DNA from: Roseiarcus sp963806935
GTDB taxonomy: Bacteria > Pseudomonadota > Alphaproteobacteria > Rhizobiales > Beijerinckiaceae
Assembly (NCBI GenBank): GCA_963806935.1
Contig: CAWEAT010000033.1
Location: forward strand, 62,001-126,000
Length of the DNA: 64,000 nt
Direction: 5' to 3'
The translations under genes and the position numbers were made by a program. The notes beneath the pieces are model-generated. The model was not told the origin of the DNA. It saw only the letters and a list, made by a program, of their open reading frames with translations, and did no database searches. This document shows, piece after piece, positions 8,768 to 16,932 of this stretch (position 1 is the first letter of the stretch; every line of letters begins with the position of its first letter).

Positions 8768-11700
8768 TTACCTCAGGACATCGGGAGGCCGGTCCACGGG
8801 ATGCGCTCCGCACCGCGCTTTGAGTTCGTCGAGCGCGGACTGAAGCCTGGCCGCATTGTAAGGTTTACTGATCACAGCAACGCACCGGTCATCGGCGAAA
8901 CGCGCGCGCAATGCTTCGGCGAGGTCGTTGCTGGCGATCAGTATGGGCAGATCACTGTGCATCGCCCGCAACTCGTTGACGAGCGATTCGCCCCCCTTCT
9001 CGGGCGCCGGAACGTCCAGCACCACCGCATCGTAACGGCCGCCCGCCACGCGGATGCGTCCCAACGCCTCCGATGCAGTTGCCGCCTCGTCGACCGTGTT
9101 GCCAGCTGCAAGCAGCGCCTCGACCGCGAACATCCGCACTGTTTCATCGCTCTCGACGACGAGCACGCGTCCGGTTCGTCCGGTGTCGAGGACGTCGGCG
9201 ATCTTTTCGGCAAGACCCTGATAAGTGAACGGCTTGGCGATCATTTCAACGCCGGGATCAAGCCGTCCGCCATGGACGATGGCGTTGCGTGCGTAACCCG
9301 AAGTGTAAAGCACCTTCAGAGCAGGATGGCTCAGACGGGCAGCGTCGGCAAGCTCACGCCCGGACAGACCCGGCATCACTATATCGGTGAAAAGGAGGTC
9401 GACCCGCTGTTCCTGCCTTTCGAGAAGCCTGATGGCTGAAGCGCCGTCGTGCGCTTCAAGCACGATGTAGCCGAGCTCTCGAAGGATCTCGACGGTGTAA
9501 GCGCGCACATCGTCGTCGTCCTCGACAACGAGGATACGTTGGTCGCGCCGCATGCGGTCCGGCTCGGCGGGCTCATCGCTTTCATCGACTTCGTCGGCCT
9601 TTATGACTCGTGGCAGATAGATCTTGACCGTCGTCCCTTCATTCGGCTCCGAGTAGATCTTTACGTGTCCGCCTGACTGTTTCACGAAGCCGTAGACCAT
9701 CGACAGCCCGAGGCCCGTGCCCTTGCCGACGCCTTTCGTCGTGAAAAACGGATCGAAAACGCGCACGAGCGTTTCTTTCGACATTCCGGTTCCCGTATCG
9801 GTTACGGCGATGACAACGTAATTGCCTGGCGCGACTTCGGCATGCGCGGCGGAATATTGCTCATCGAGACGCGCATTCGCGGTTTCGATCGTGAGTTTGC
9901 CGCCTTCCGGCATCGCGTCGCGGGCGTTGACAGCGAGATTCAAGATCGCGCTCTCGAGCTGGTTGGGGTCGACCTCGACGCGCCATAACCCTGGCGTCGC
10001 TACAGCCTCGAGCTGGACCTGCTCGCCCAGCGCGCGATGAAGCAGATCCGCCATTCCGGCGACGAGCCGATCCACGTTGACCAACTTGGGAGCCAAGGGC
10101 TGGCGGCGCGAAAAGGCGAGCAGGCGCTGGGTAAGCGCGGCGGCTCGCGCCGCGCCCTTTTGCGCATTGTCGAGCGCGCGCCCGGCCCGCGACGTTTCGC
10201 CTGAGCCGAGGGCGCGCCGCGCCATGTCGACGTTGCCGGTAATGACGGTGAGAAGGTTGTTGAAGTCGTGCGCTATGCCGCCGGTGAGCTGACCCACCGC
10301 CTCCATCTTCTGCGCCTGTCGAAGGGCGTCCTCGACTGTTTCGCGCTCGGAGATTGCGCGCGCCACTCGGCCCTCCAGTTGTTCGTTGGCCTCCCGGAGC
10401 GCCGCCTCGCTGGCCTTGACAGCGTCGGCCGCCTCGCGGCGGACGCGCGCCATGGAAATGCCGGAGGCGACCCGCGCCACCAGCTCGCGCGCCGAGAAGG
10501 GCTTCGTCAGATAGTCGTCGGCGCCGGCGGCGAGACCATCGACCTTGGCTTCCTCCCCTGCCCGGGCCGATAGCATCAAGACGGGAAGTTCGCGGAAATC
10601 GGGGCTATCGCGGACGGCCTGCAGCAGCCCAAATCCGTCCAACCCCGGCATCATGACGTCCGTCAGAAGCAGGTCAGGCTTCGAGGCTCTGAGTGCGGCA
10701 AGCGCCGCGTGGCCGTCTCCGGCAACTTCGATCTCATAGCCTTTCTCGGTCAGGAGGCGAGCGATGTAGTCGCGCAGGTCGGCGTTGTCGTCCGCGATAA
10801 GAACGCGACGGCCGGCGGCCTCCGGAAGCGGCGCCGCCTCTTGCGGAATGCCGATGGCCGACTCGGCCCCGAGCAGCGCGTCGGTCGCACCGGCTGGCAG
10901 CCAGCGGAGCGCCTCCTCGACGAACGAGCTGACCCTTGCCGGCGCCGCGACACTCTGTTCCGCAGTCTCTATCCGATCAGCGGGCAGATGAGCGGCGCCG
11001 AACGGAACCGTGACGGTGAAAACCGTGCCGCGGCCAACTGCGCTTTCAACCGAAATTCTGCCTCCGTGTTGCCTGACAAGCTCGGAGACGAGCGCGAGGC
11101 CGATGCCGGAACCCTCAAAACTGCGCCCGTGAGCGCCTTCGACGCGATGGAACCGCTCGAAAAGCTTCGGCAATTCGCTGTCAGGAATGCCAACGCCGGT
11201 GTCGCGCACGATAAGCTGCGCGTTCCCCTCGACTTCGCGCAGGGAGAGGGCAATTTCACCCTCCCAGGTGAATTTGAAGGCGTTCGACAACAGGTTCAGA
11301 ACAATCTTCTCCCACATGTCGCGGTCGGCATAGACCGGGCCCGGGAGAGGCCTCATATCAACCACGAATCGCAAGCCTGCCCTCTCGATCGCAGATCGGA
11401 AGCCGCTCGCAATCTCGGCCGTGAACGCGGCAAGGTCGGTCGGGCGGAACGTCGCCTGAACCCGCCCCGCCTCGATGCGCGAGAAGTCGAGGAGCGAATT
11501 GACGAGGCGAAGCAGCCGAAGCGCGTTGCGATGCGCAATGTCGACCCGATCGAGTTGGACCGCCGCGGGCGCCCCGGAGTCGACGAGCGCGTCCTCGAGC
11601 GGTCCAATCATGAGGGTCAGCGGCGTTCGGAACTCATGACTGATGTTGGAGAAGAACGCAGTCTTCGCCCGGTCAATTTCGGCTAGAGCGGCGGCGCGCG

Positions 11701-12727
11701 CGCGCTCGCGTTCGTAGTCGTCGGCGCGTGCGACCGCCGCCGAAAGCTGACCGGTCAGCAATTCGATGAACCCGCGATAGCTCGAATCCAACGCTCGATG
11801 CGGGTTCAGTCCCGCGACGAAAACGCCGACCGCCGCTTCCCCCTCGGCTCCCGTGATCGGCGTCGCGACGGCTCGCGTCGGCGCCGATTGCCAATGTTTC
11901 AGCGTCAGTCCGTCAACAAGATCCTTGGGGACATCCAGAGTCAAAGATTCGCCGCTGCGAACTACGCGGTCGAGCGGCCACTTCGACTCCCCTTCCAAAC
12001 TCGCCGTGAGCCACCGGGCCGCCCCCTCTCTGCCGACGCCATGCGAGGCCATGAGCGTGAATTCGTCGCTGGATCCGTCGCGAAGGTAGGCGAGCGCGAA
12101 CGGCAGGTCGCGCGGGTCAGCTGCGAGACAAGCCTCGAGCGCCGACATGAGTTCGATTCGGGTCGCCGCGCCGGCCAGTCTCACGCCAAGGTCGCGCAGT
12201 ACGGCGAGTTGCCGTTCGCCGATGACCCGCTCGGTCACTTCGGCCACCACGCACAGCATGCCCGCGATTTCGCCGTCGTCGTTGGCCAGCGGCGAATAGG
12301 AAAAGGTATGATAGGTCTCTTCGGTGAACCCCGACCGCCCGAGATAGAGCAACAGCGCTTCGTCCCAAGTGGCCACGCCGGTCGAGAGTACGTGGTCGAT
12401 GCGTGGTCCGATGTCGGGCCAGATTTCCGCCCACACCCGATCTGACCGGCTGCCTATGACCCAATCCCGTTTGATGCCGACTGTGGGGAGGTAGGCGTCG
12501 TTGCAGAAGAACGTCAGTTCCGGACCCCACGCCATCCACATCGCGAAACGGGACGTGAGCATCACGCGAACAATGGCCCGAAGACTCTGCGGCCAGGCTT
12601 CCGGAGGCCCGGTGGGAGTCAACGCCCAATCTCGTGAGCGCATGAGCGCGCGGACCTCGCCTCCTCCGGCAAGGGCCTCCCAGGCCGGCTGGGTTTTTGA
12701 CGGTTGGCCCGCTGTAAATTCGGACAA
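8768..12727 (-). CDS. Hybrid sensor histidine kinase with two kinase cores and three receiver domains
   Basis: This soluble 1319-residue signalling protein reads in order as follows. A PAS-like sensor (about 30-165, with FFCNDAYLPTVG) and a GAF-like segment (about 175-335) come first. HisKA has His364 in SNISHEFRTPL, and its HATPase spans about 465-577. Receiver 1 has Asp690 in LLLTDVMMPGLDG. A second HisKA has His820 in GGIAHDFNNLL, and its HATPase spans about 915-1040. Receiver 2 has Asp1115 and receiver 3 has Asp1238 (VVLDVPAPEKGG, a divergent loop). No membrane segment is evident, so it senses a cytoplasmic cue. The longest frame begins at a TTG right after a stop; ATG 12643 is the alternative start. 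No cognate regulator lies next to it. Confidence 0.9.
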   Translation of the reverse strand: MSEFTAGQPSKTQPAWEALAGGGEVRALMRSRDWALTPTGPPEAWPQSLRAIVRVMLTSRFAMWMAWGPELTFFCNDAYLPTVGIKRDWVIGSRSDRVWAEIWPDIGPRIDHVLSTGVATWDEALLLYLGRSGFTEETYHTFSYSPLANDDGEIAGMLCVVAEVTERVIGERQLAVLRDLGVRLAGAATRIELMSALEACLAADPRDLPFALAYLRDGSSDEFTLMASHGVGREGAARWLTASLEGESKWPLDRVVRSGESLTLDVPKDLVDGLTLKHWQSAPTRAVATPITGAEGEAAVGVFVAGLNPHRALDSSYRGFIELLTGQLSAAVARADDYERERARAAALAEIDRAKTAFFSNISHEFRTPLTLMIGPLEDALVDSGAPAAVQLDRVDIAHRNALRLLRLVNSLLDFSRIEAGRVQATFRPTDLAAFTAEIASGFRSAIERAGLRFVVDMRPLPGPVYADRDMWEKIVLNLLSNAFKFTWEGEIALSLREVEGNAQLIVRDTGVGIPDSELPKLFERFHRVEGAHGRSFEGSGIGLALVSELVRQHGGRISVESAVGRGTVFTVTVPFGAAHLPADRIETAEQSVAAPARVSSFVEEALRWLPAGATDALLGAESAIGIPQEAAPLPEAAGRRVLIADDNADLRDYIARLLTEKGYEIEVAGDGHAALAALRASKPDLLLTDVMMPGLDGFGLLQAVRDSPDFRELPVLMLSARAGEEAKVDGLAAGADDYLTKPFSARELVARVASGISMARVRREAADAVKASEAALREANEQLEGRVARAISERETVEDALRQAQKMEAVGQLTGGIAHDFNNLLTVITGNVDMARRALGSGETSRAGRALDNAQKGAARAAALTQRLLAFSRRQPLAPKLVNVDRLVAGMADLLHRALGEQVQLEAVATPGLWRVEVDPNQLESAILNLAVNARDAMPEGGKLTIETANARLDEQYSAAHAEVAPGNYVVIAVTDTGTGMSKETLVRVFDPFFTTKGVGKGTGLGLSMVYGFVKQSGGHVKIYSEPNEGTTVKIYLPRVIKADEVDESDEPAEPDRMRRDQRILVVEDDDDVRAYTVEILRELGYIVLEAHDGASAIRLLERQEQRVDLLFTDIVMPGLSGRELADAARLSHPALKVLYTSGYARNAIVHGGRLDPGVEMIAKPFTYQGLAEKIADVLDTGRTGRVLVVESDETVRMFAVEALLAAGNTVDEAATASEALGRIRVAGGRYDAVVLDVPAPEKGGESLVNELRAMHSDLPILIASNDLAEALRARFADDRCVAVISKPYNAARLQSALDELKARCGAHPVDRPPDVLR

Positions 12728-12906
12728 TTAAGCCCCCACGCGAACGCCCCCGCCCGGCGTCATGACCAATTCTCTGCATCGAATTGCATCGCGCCAACTA
12801 AACTGCACGAAGCCAAACGCCGGGCCGGAACTCTGTCCGGGTATGCTTGTGAGATGCTACATTTTGAGTTTGGGCACGGATTTGCGCAAGTCAAGCCATG
12901 GGTCGC

Positions 12907-13290
12907 TCAAGGCGCCGGATCAGCGCGCGACCAAGCGGCCTCAGCGGATTGGTGCTTGCTAACGGGTTGTGCGAGCACATAGCGCCGGGCCTCTTCCGAC
13001 ACGCTGACCCATTCGTCGGCGCTCGATGGCGTCAATGTCACCCATTCTTTCTTAACCCGACCGGGGCCGGTCGAGAACGGCTTACCAAGCCCGGCAGCAA
13101 TCAGCTCTTCGACGCGCCGCGCCGGCAGTTTCACGAGCAGGCGACCATTCGACAGGGCAGCGAAGATCCTGCCGTCCGCCTTCAGCGCGTTCGATCCAAA
13201 ACCGCGGCCGCGGGCGGCGTCGAGCGTGACGCCGTGATGCCGCGCCACCATGCGGTAGAGGGTGTCGGCCGTGACGCTGCCGCTTATCAT
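12907..13290 (-). CDS. TfoX/YjbR-like small protein
   Basis: This 127-residue protein resembles the TfoX N-terminal/MmcQ-YjbR family. Key parts are GFGSNALKADGRIFAALSNG, LLVKLPARRVEELIAAG, and VKKEWVTLTPSSADEWVSVS. Family members are small cytoplasmic proteins of unclear role. I chose ATG 13290 because homology begins just after it and it sits 35 bp downstream of the dehydrogenase stop. An upstream extension in the same frame overlaps that gene and looks non-coding. It probably shares a transcript with the dehydrogenase. Function is not established. Confidence 0.7.
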   Translation of the reverse strand: MISGSVTADTLYRMVARHHGVTLDAARGRGFGSNALKADGRIFAALSNGRLLVKLPARRVEELIAAGLGKPFSTGPGRVKKEWVTLTPSSADEWVSVSEEARRYVLAQPVSKHQSAEAAWSRADPAP

Positions 13291-13324
13291 GCCGGCGCGC
13301 GCCGGGACCGCCGCAGGCTGGGTC

Positions 13325-14182
13325 TCAGCCGCCGATCGGCGTCGTCGCGGCGTCTTCAAAGGCGGTCGCCTCCCCGATTTGCCGCCAGCGGCCGAGCTCC
13401 GCCGCGAAGATTGCATGCTTCTGTTCCCATAGTCCGATCGCGTCGGCGCCAAGCAGAAGGCGCAGCGGCGGATCATCGCTCTCGACCACCGCGATCATCG
13501 CCTCGGCCGCCTTGGCGGGGTCGCCCGGCTGCTTGCCGTCGCCGCCGTAGAGATAGGCTTCGAGCTGCTCGATCACAGGGCGGTAGGTTTCAAGGCGCAG
13601 CGCCGGTCGCATGTTGGCGGGGCCGGCGAACTCGGTGCGGAAGGCGCCGGGCTCGACGATCGTGACCCGGATGCCGAGAGGCTTGATCTCATCGCGCAGG
13701 GCCTCGCTCCAGCCTTCGAGGGCGAATTTCGAGGCGCAGTAGGGACCGAACCCGCCAATCGACACGAGCCCACCAATGCTGGTGAGCTGCAGGATATGGC
13801 CGTTCGTCTGCGCCCGCATGGCGGGCAGCACCGCGCGGGTCATTTCCGCGGCGGCGAAAAAATTGACCTCCATCTGCTCGCGCAGCTGGTCGGGCAAAAA
13901 TTCCTCTGCCGCGCCGAGCGAGCCGCGTCCGGCGATGTTGGCGAGCACGTCGATGCGGCCGAAGCGCGCGAGCGCGGCCTCAACGGCCTTCAGGCGCGCC
14001 TCCGCGTCGGTCACGTCGAGTCCGATCGCGAGCGCCGACTGCGCGTATTGAGCGGCGAGCGAGTCCAGCGCGTGCGCCCGCCGAGCCGCGATGACGGCGC
14101 TGTCGCCGCGCCTCAGCACCGCCTCGGCCAGCGCGCGGCCAAAGCCGCTCGATGCGCCGGTGATGAACCAGACCCGATCCAT
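13325..14182 (-). CDS. Short-chain dehydrogenase/reductase
   Basis: This is a classical SDR oxidoreductase of 285 residues using NAD(P)(H). The cofactor motif TGASSGFGRALAEAV is at the N-terminus, followed by NIAGRG (the NAG motif variant) and the catalytic Ser/Tyr/Lys set in LTSIGGL and YCASKFALEGWSEALRDE. A PG motif (VEPGAFRTEF) follows. Length and motif order fit the family. The substrate cannot be told from sequence. It starts at ATG 14182 and runs into the TfoX/YjbR-like gene. Confidence 0.88.
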   Translation of the reverse strand: MDRVWFITGASSGFGRALAEAVLRRGDSAVIAARRAHALDSLAAQYAQSALAIGLDVTDAEARLKAVEAALARFGRIDVLANIAGRGSLGAAEEFLPDQLREQMEVNFFAAAEMTRAVLPAMRAQTNGHILQLTSIGGLVSIGGFGPYCASKFALEGWSEALRDEIKPLGIRVTIVEPGAFRTEFAGPANMRPALRLETYRPVIEQLEAYLYGGDGKQPGDPAKAAEAMIAVVESDDPPLRLLLGADAIGLWEQKHAIFAAELGRWRQIGEATAFEDAATTPIGG

Positions 14183-14434
14183 GGCGTCTGACCTATCGCA
14201 GATGCGGTGGACCGATCAAGAGCAGCGACGGCATCACGGCTGCCCACTCGCGGCCTCCTCAGCTTCATGACCTCGGGCTCGCCGGCGATCGGTTTGAGCG
14301 GGTCGCATCCGTCGCGTCAATCGGGCGATTTGGATCAAGCGCAGGTCAGGGATAGCATCGAATAATCTGCCCTTCGACTCCGGCCAGAGCTTCGGCGGCT
14401 GTCGCCCAGAGGCAGTTTGAGGGAGGCGGATCCC
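14183..14434. other. Intergenic region between divergent genes (SDR and DUF190)
   Basis: This 252-bp gap should contain promoters in both directions. It ends with a strong Shine-Dalgarno (GAGGGAGGCGG) for the DUF190 gene. I see no other structure. Confidence 0.3.
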
Positions 14435-14785
14435 GTGGATCTCCCGCGCGACGCCATGCTATTGCGAGTCTTCATCGGCGAGGATGAGAAGTCTCAACAT
14501 CGCCCGCTCTACGAGGCGATCGTCCTCAAGGCCCGCGAGGTTCAATTGGCCGGAGCAACCGTCCTCCGCAGCCCGTTGGGCTTCGGCCAATCGACCCGGC
14601 TGCACAGCACGAAGATCCTCGATGCGCCCGAGAACTTGCCGTTGGTGATCGAGATCGTGGATACGGAGGACAACATCAAAGCGTTCTTGCCGATTCTCGA
14701 CGCCATGATGCCAAGCGGGCTGGTCACGCTGGAGAAAGTCCAGGTCCTGCAGTATGGCGAGGACGTCAAGCACGCGCCGGCCTGA
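14435..14785 (+). CDS. DUF190 family protein
   Basis: This 116-residue cytoplasmic protein matches the DUF190 family: DLPRDAMLLRVFIGEDEK at the start, then LYEAIVLKAREVQLAGATVL, VLRSPLGFG, LPLVIEIVDTEDNI and MMPSGLVTLEKVQVLQY. The fold is PII/ferredoxin-like. I chose GTG 14435 because a GGGAGG ribosome site lies about 7 bases upstream and homology begins there. DUF190 genes are often next to the fluoride exporter gene crcB, but none is seen here. Function is unknown; a signalling or ligand-sensing role is only suggested by the fold. Confidence 0.78.
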   Translation: MDLPRDAMLLRVFIGEDEKSQHRPLYEAIVLKAREVQLAGATVLRSPLGFGQSTRLHSTKILDAPENLPLVIEIVDTEDNIKAFLPILDAMMPSGLVTLEKVQVLQYGEDVKHAPA

Positions 14786-15060
14786 CAGGACCTACGGCTG
14801 CGGAGCGCATGGACGCCGCCAACGAGCGTCTCGTTCGGATCGAGGAGGGCTAGGGCGGCCGCCTCGGCGTCCCGCGGTCTACTACACCGAATCGTCCGCG
14901 CCGATGGACGTGCGCAACGCCATCCATAAGGAAGTCGGAGCGCTGATCGCGGAGACGTTCTGAGGCCGAGCCTCTCCGGCGCGGGCCTCAGAGCGGCATT
15001 GCGACTTACTCCAGACCCCCAGCCATCGCGAGGGGCGCCGCCGCCCTGCCCGCCTTGCCG
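14786..15060. other. Intergenic region with a possible gene remnant and hairpin
   Basis: This 275-bp gap holds a short open stretch ending with a TGA at 14961-14963, encoding VYYTESSAPMDVRNAIHKEV and a few more residues. I cannot match it to a family. A stem of 8 bp (CTGAGGCC at 14960-14967 with GGCCTCAG at 14984-14991) overlaps that stop and could end transcription. Without an upstream start or homologue I do not call a gene. Confidence 0.3.
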
Positions 15061-15429
15061 TCAGCCCCACAGGCGCGGGCGGCGCGCCATCGCGTGGGCG
15101 AACCAGAACCAGCCGAGCGCAACTGGAACCATGAAACTCAGTGTCATCGCCTCCATCAGGTTCCGCTCGGCGGCGAGATTGATCGTGACGCCGACGGCGA
15201 ACGCCCGCGGCGCTGCTGGCTCCGGGAGCGGCGGTGCGGCGCGGTCGCGCGAGGGCAGATCGCGCACCCATTCGTCGGTCTTCGAGCCCGATCCCGCGTC
15301 GCGGAGGCTCGCCTCGGTGGCGGCAAATGGAACGCTCTCGCCGGTCAGCCCGTCCAGAACGACCGGCGTGCGCGCGCGCGGCCCGCGTCCCCTTGCCGGC
15401 ATCGTGAACTCGATCGTTTTTTTGCTCAC
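15061..15429 (-). CDS. Small membrane-anchored protein coupled to ParA
   Basis: This 122-residue protein has a basic, Pro/Arg-rich N-terminal half (MSKKTIEFTMPARGRGPRAR) and a single hydrophobic segment near the C-terminus (MTLSFMVPVALGWFWFAHAM). It ends in a short basic tail, suggesting a C-terminal membrane anchor. I do not recognise a named family. It starts at a GTG that overlaps the parA stop by four bases (GTGA), so translation is coupled. This is the position where partner or adaptor proteins of chromosomal ParA systems are found. A role as the ParA partner or membrane tether is inferred. Confidence 0.6.
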   Translation of the reverse strand: MSKKTIEFTMPARGRGPRARTPVVLDGLTGESVPFAATEASLRDAGSGSKTDEWVRDLPSRDRAAPPLPEPAAPRAFAVGVTINLAAERNLMEAMTLSFMVPVALGWFWFAHAMARRPRLWG

Positions 15430-16070
15430 GCCGCCTTCCTTTTCATAGAACCGAACACCTCATGCGCGAGAGCGTCGATCTCGCGCGCCGCTTCGCTCGC
15501 TGGCGCGGCCTCGATCACCGAAAGCCCCCTAGCCGCACTCTCGGCGTAAACGATGCGCTGGTTCAGAACCGAGGCGAGAACCGGAATCTCGTCGAATTGC
15601 GCCAGCGCCGCGGCGGCGTCGCGGCCGATCGCGGTCCTGGCGATGCGGCGATTGACGACGAACGCCGCCTTGAGGCTTTCCTTCATCTGCTGCGCCTCGC
15701 GGATCAATTGCACGGTGTCGGCCGCGGCCCAGACGTCATAGGGCGACGGCTGGACGGGGATCAGCACCGTGTCGCTGGCGAGGATCGCCGAGCGGCCAAG
15801 CTCGTTGACGCGCGGCGCGCCGTCTATGATCACGACATCGTAGTTGCCGGCGAGCCGGGGCAGGTCGCGGTGCAGAGTCGGCTTCGCCATGCCAACGACC
15901 GCGAATGGCGGTTCGGTTTCGCGCGTGCTCGACCACGCCATCGCGCTGCCCTGCGGGTCGGCGTCGACCAGAAGGACGCGTGAGCCGGACCGGGCGAGGC
16001 TCGCAGCCAGATTGATGGCGACAGTGGTCTTGCCGACCCCACCTTTTTGATTGAGAACGCCGATGATCAT
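15426..16070 (-). CDS. parA: ParA/MinD-family partition ATPase
   Basis: This 214-residue Walker-type ATPase dimerises on ATP and positions DNA or protein cargo. The deviant Walker A box is KGGVGKTTVAINLA at the N-terminus, followed by VLLVDADPQGSAMAW and the Walker B-like VVIIDGAPRVNEL. VLIPVQPSPYDVWAA is typical of the small plasmid-type ParA subgroup. I chose ATG 16070 because the fold begins immediately (MIIGVLNQKGG); an upstream extension is unsupported. No parB or parS is seen nearby, and the coupled downstream gene encodes a small membrane-anchored protein. The cargo is therefore probably not the chromosome origin. That is inference. Confidence 0.87.
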   Translation of the reverse strand: MIIGVLNQKGGVGKTTVAINLAASLARSGSRVLLVDADPQGSAMAWSSTRETEPPFAVVGMAKPTLHRDLPRLAGNYDVVIIDGAPRVNELGRSAILASDTVLIPVQPSPYDVWAAADTVQLIREAQQMKESLKAAFVVNRRIARTAIGRDAAAALAQFDEIPVLASVLNQRIVYAESAARGLSVIEAAPASEAAREIDALAHEVFGSMKRKAA

Positions 16071-16249
16071 CAGGACGCGTTCCTTCGCCGAAAGAGCGTC
16101 GCGTCGACCGGCCCACCCATGCTGCGGCGCGATGCTGCAGTGCAATATAGCCACAATCTGGCGATTCGAGCAAGGGAGTGTCCGGCCTCTGAGACCAGAC
16201 CCGAACCGGCTCCGCGCCGGAGCCCGAATCGAGCCGGCTGGGACGCTCC

Positions 16250-16762
16250 CTAGGTCCCGGCCGGAGCTGAAACATCGAGGGCTGCGGCGATCTGGGCCAC
16301 GCTCGCCTTTTCGGCGGCGCTCACCTGAGTTCCGCCGAAGCCGAGAAACCCGCCCTCAGGCGCTGCTTCCGCGACCGCGTTTGCGAGGTGACAGAGCCAA
16401 GCCTTGTAAGCGCCCGCATCCGCCGGGGCTTTGGCGTCGAGCAGCGCCGAAAGCGCGCGCAGCGGGTCCACGGCTTTCAAAGCAACGTCGGCTGGCCTGG
16501 CCCCGGCGAGCAGCGCCTTGAGTCCGTCCTGAGCGAGGCCGCGGCCTTCTGTCGTCTCGAAGTCGCTGGCGACCGCCTTGACGAGCTCGTCAGCATTGGG
16601 ATCGGCCTTTGCTTGAACGAGTTCACGGGCGCTCGCCATGCTCTCCTTCAGCATGCCGATGAGTCCGCTCGGGTCGGCCGCCGACACCGCAATCCCGACC
16701 AGCAGAGGGCTCTGCATCAGGGACTTCCACTCGTCCGGCGTGAAGTTCGCTTTCGTCGCCAT
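16250..16762 (-). CDS. Conserved hypothetical protein, Ala-rich
   Basis: This protein of 170 residues is largely alpha-helical and rich in alanine. The N-terminus is MATKANFTPDEWKSLMQSPL, followed by VGIAVSAADPSGLIGMLKES and a central DELVKAVASDFETTEGRGLA. It has a Gly-rich FLGFGGTQVS patch and no signal peptide, Cys motif or membrane span. I do not recognise a characterised family. It stands alone, upstream of parA on the same strand with a 180-bp gap. Codon use matches its neighbours, so it is likely a real cytoplasmic protein. Confidence 0.6.
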   Translation of the reverse strand: MATKANFTPDEWKSLMQSPLLVGIAVSAADPSGLIGMLKESMASARELVQAKADPNADELVKAVASDFETTEGRGLAQDGLKALLAGARPADVALKAVDPLRALSALLDAKAPADAGAYKAWLCHLANAVAEAAPEGGFLGFGGTQVSAAEKASVAQIAAALDVSAPAGT

Positions 16763-16876
16763 GGCGCGCTCCTAGAATGTCGATCGCTTTTCGCAGACTG
16801 TCATACGCAGGTCGCTGCGACATATTGACGTCAAATCGGCGGCGCCTCCCACCGGGCCGCCGTCGGCCGACCGCAA

Positions 16877-16906
16877 GAAAGGGGGCCGGCCACACGGCCG
16901 ACCCCC
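16877..16906 (-). terminator. Rho-independent terminator after the sugar-binding protein gene
   Basis: On the minus strand a GC-rich stem (GGGGGTCGGCC, loop GTGT, GGCCGGCCCCC; 16906 to 16881) is followed by TTTCTT. It lies about 25 bases after the stop of the ABC binding-protein gene and would end that operon's transcript. Confidence 0.7.
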
Positions 16907-16932
16907 GACTTTGGCTCGGTTGTGTACGAGGT

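Noticed and set aside
14754..14963. Short gene downstream of DUF190 ending in DVRNAIHKEVGALIAETF
   Set aside because: Only the last 30 residues or so look protein-like, and no start, ribosome site or homologue could be identified. It is noted in the intergenic entry instead.
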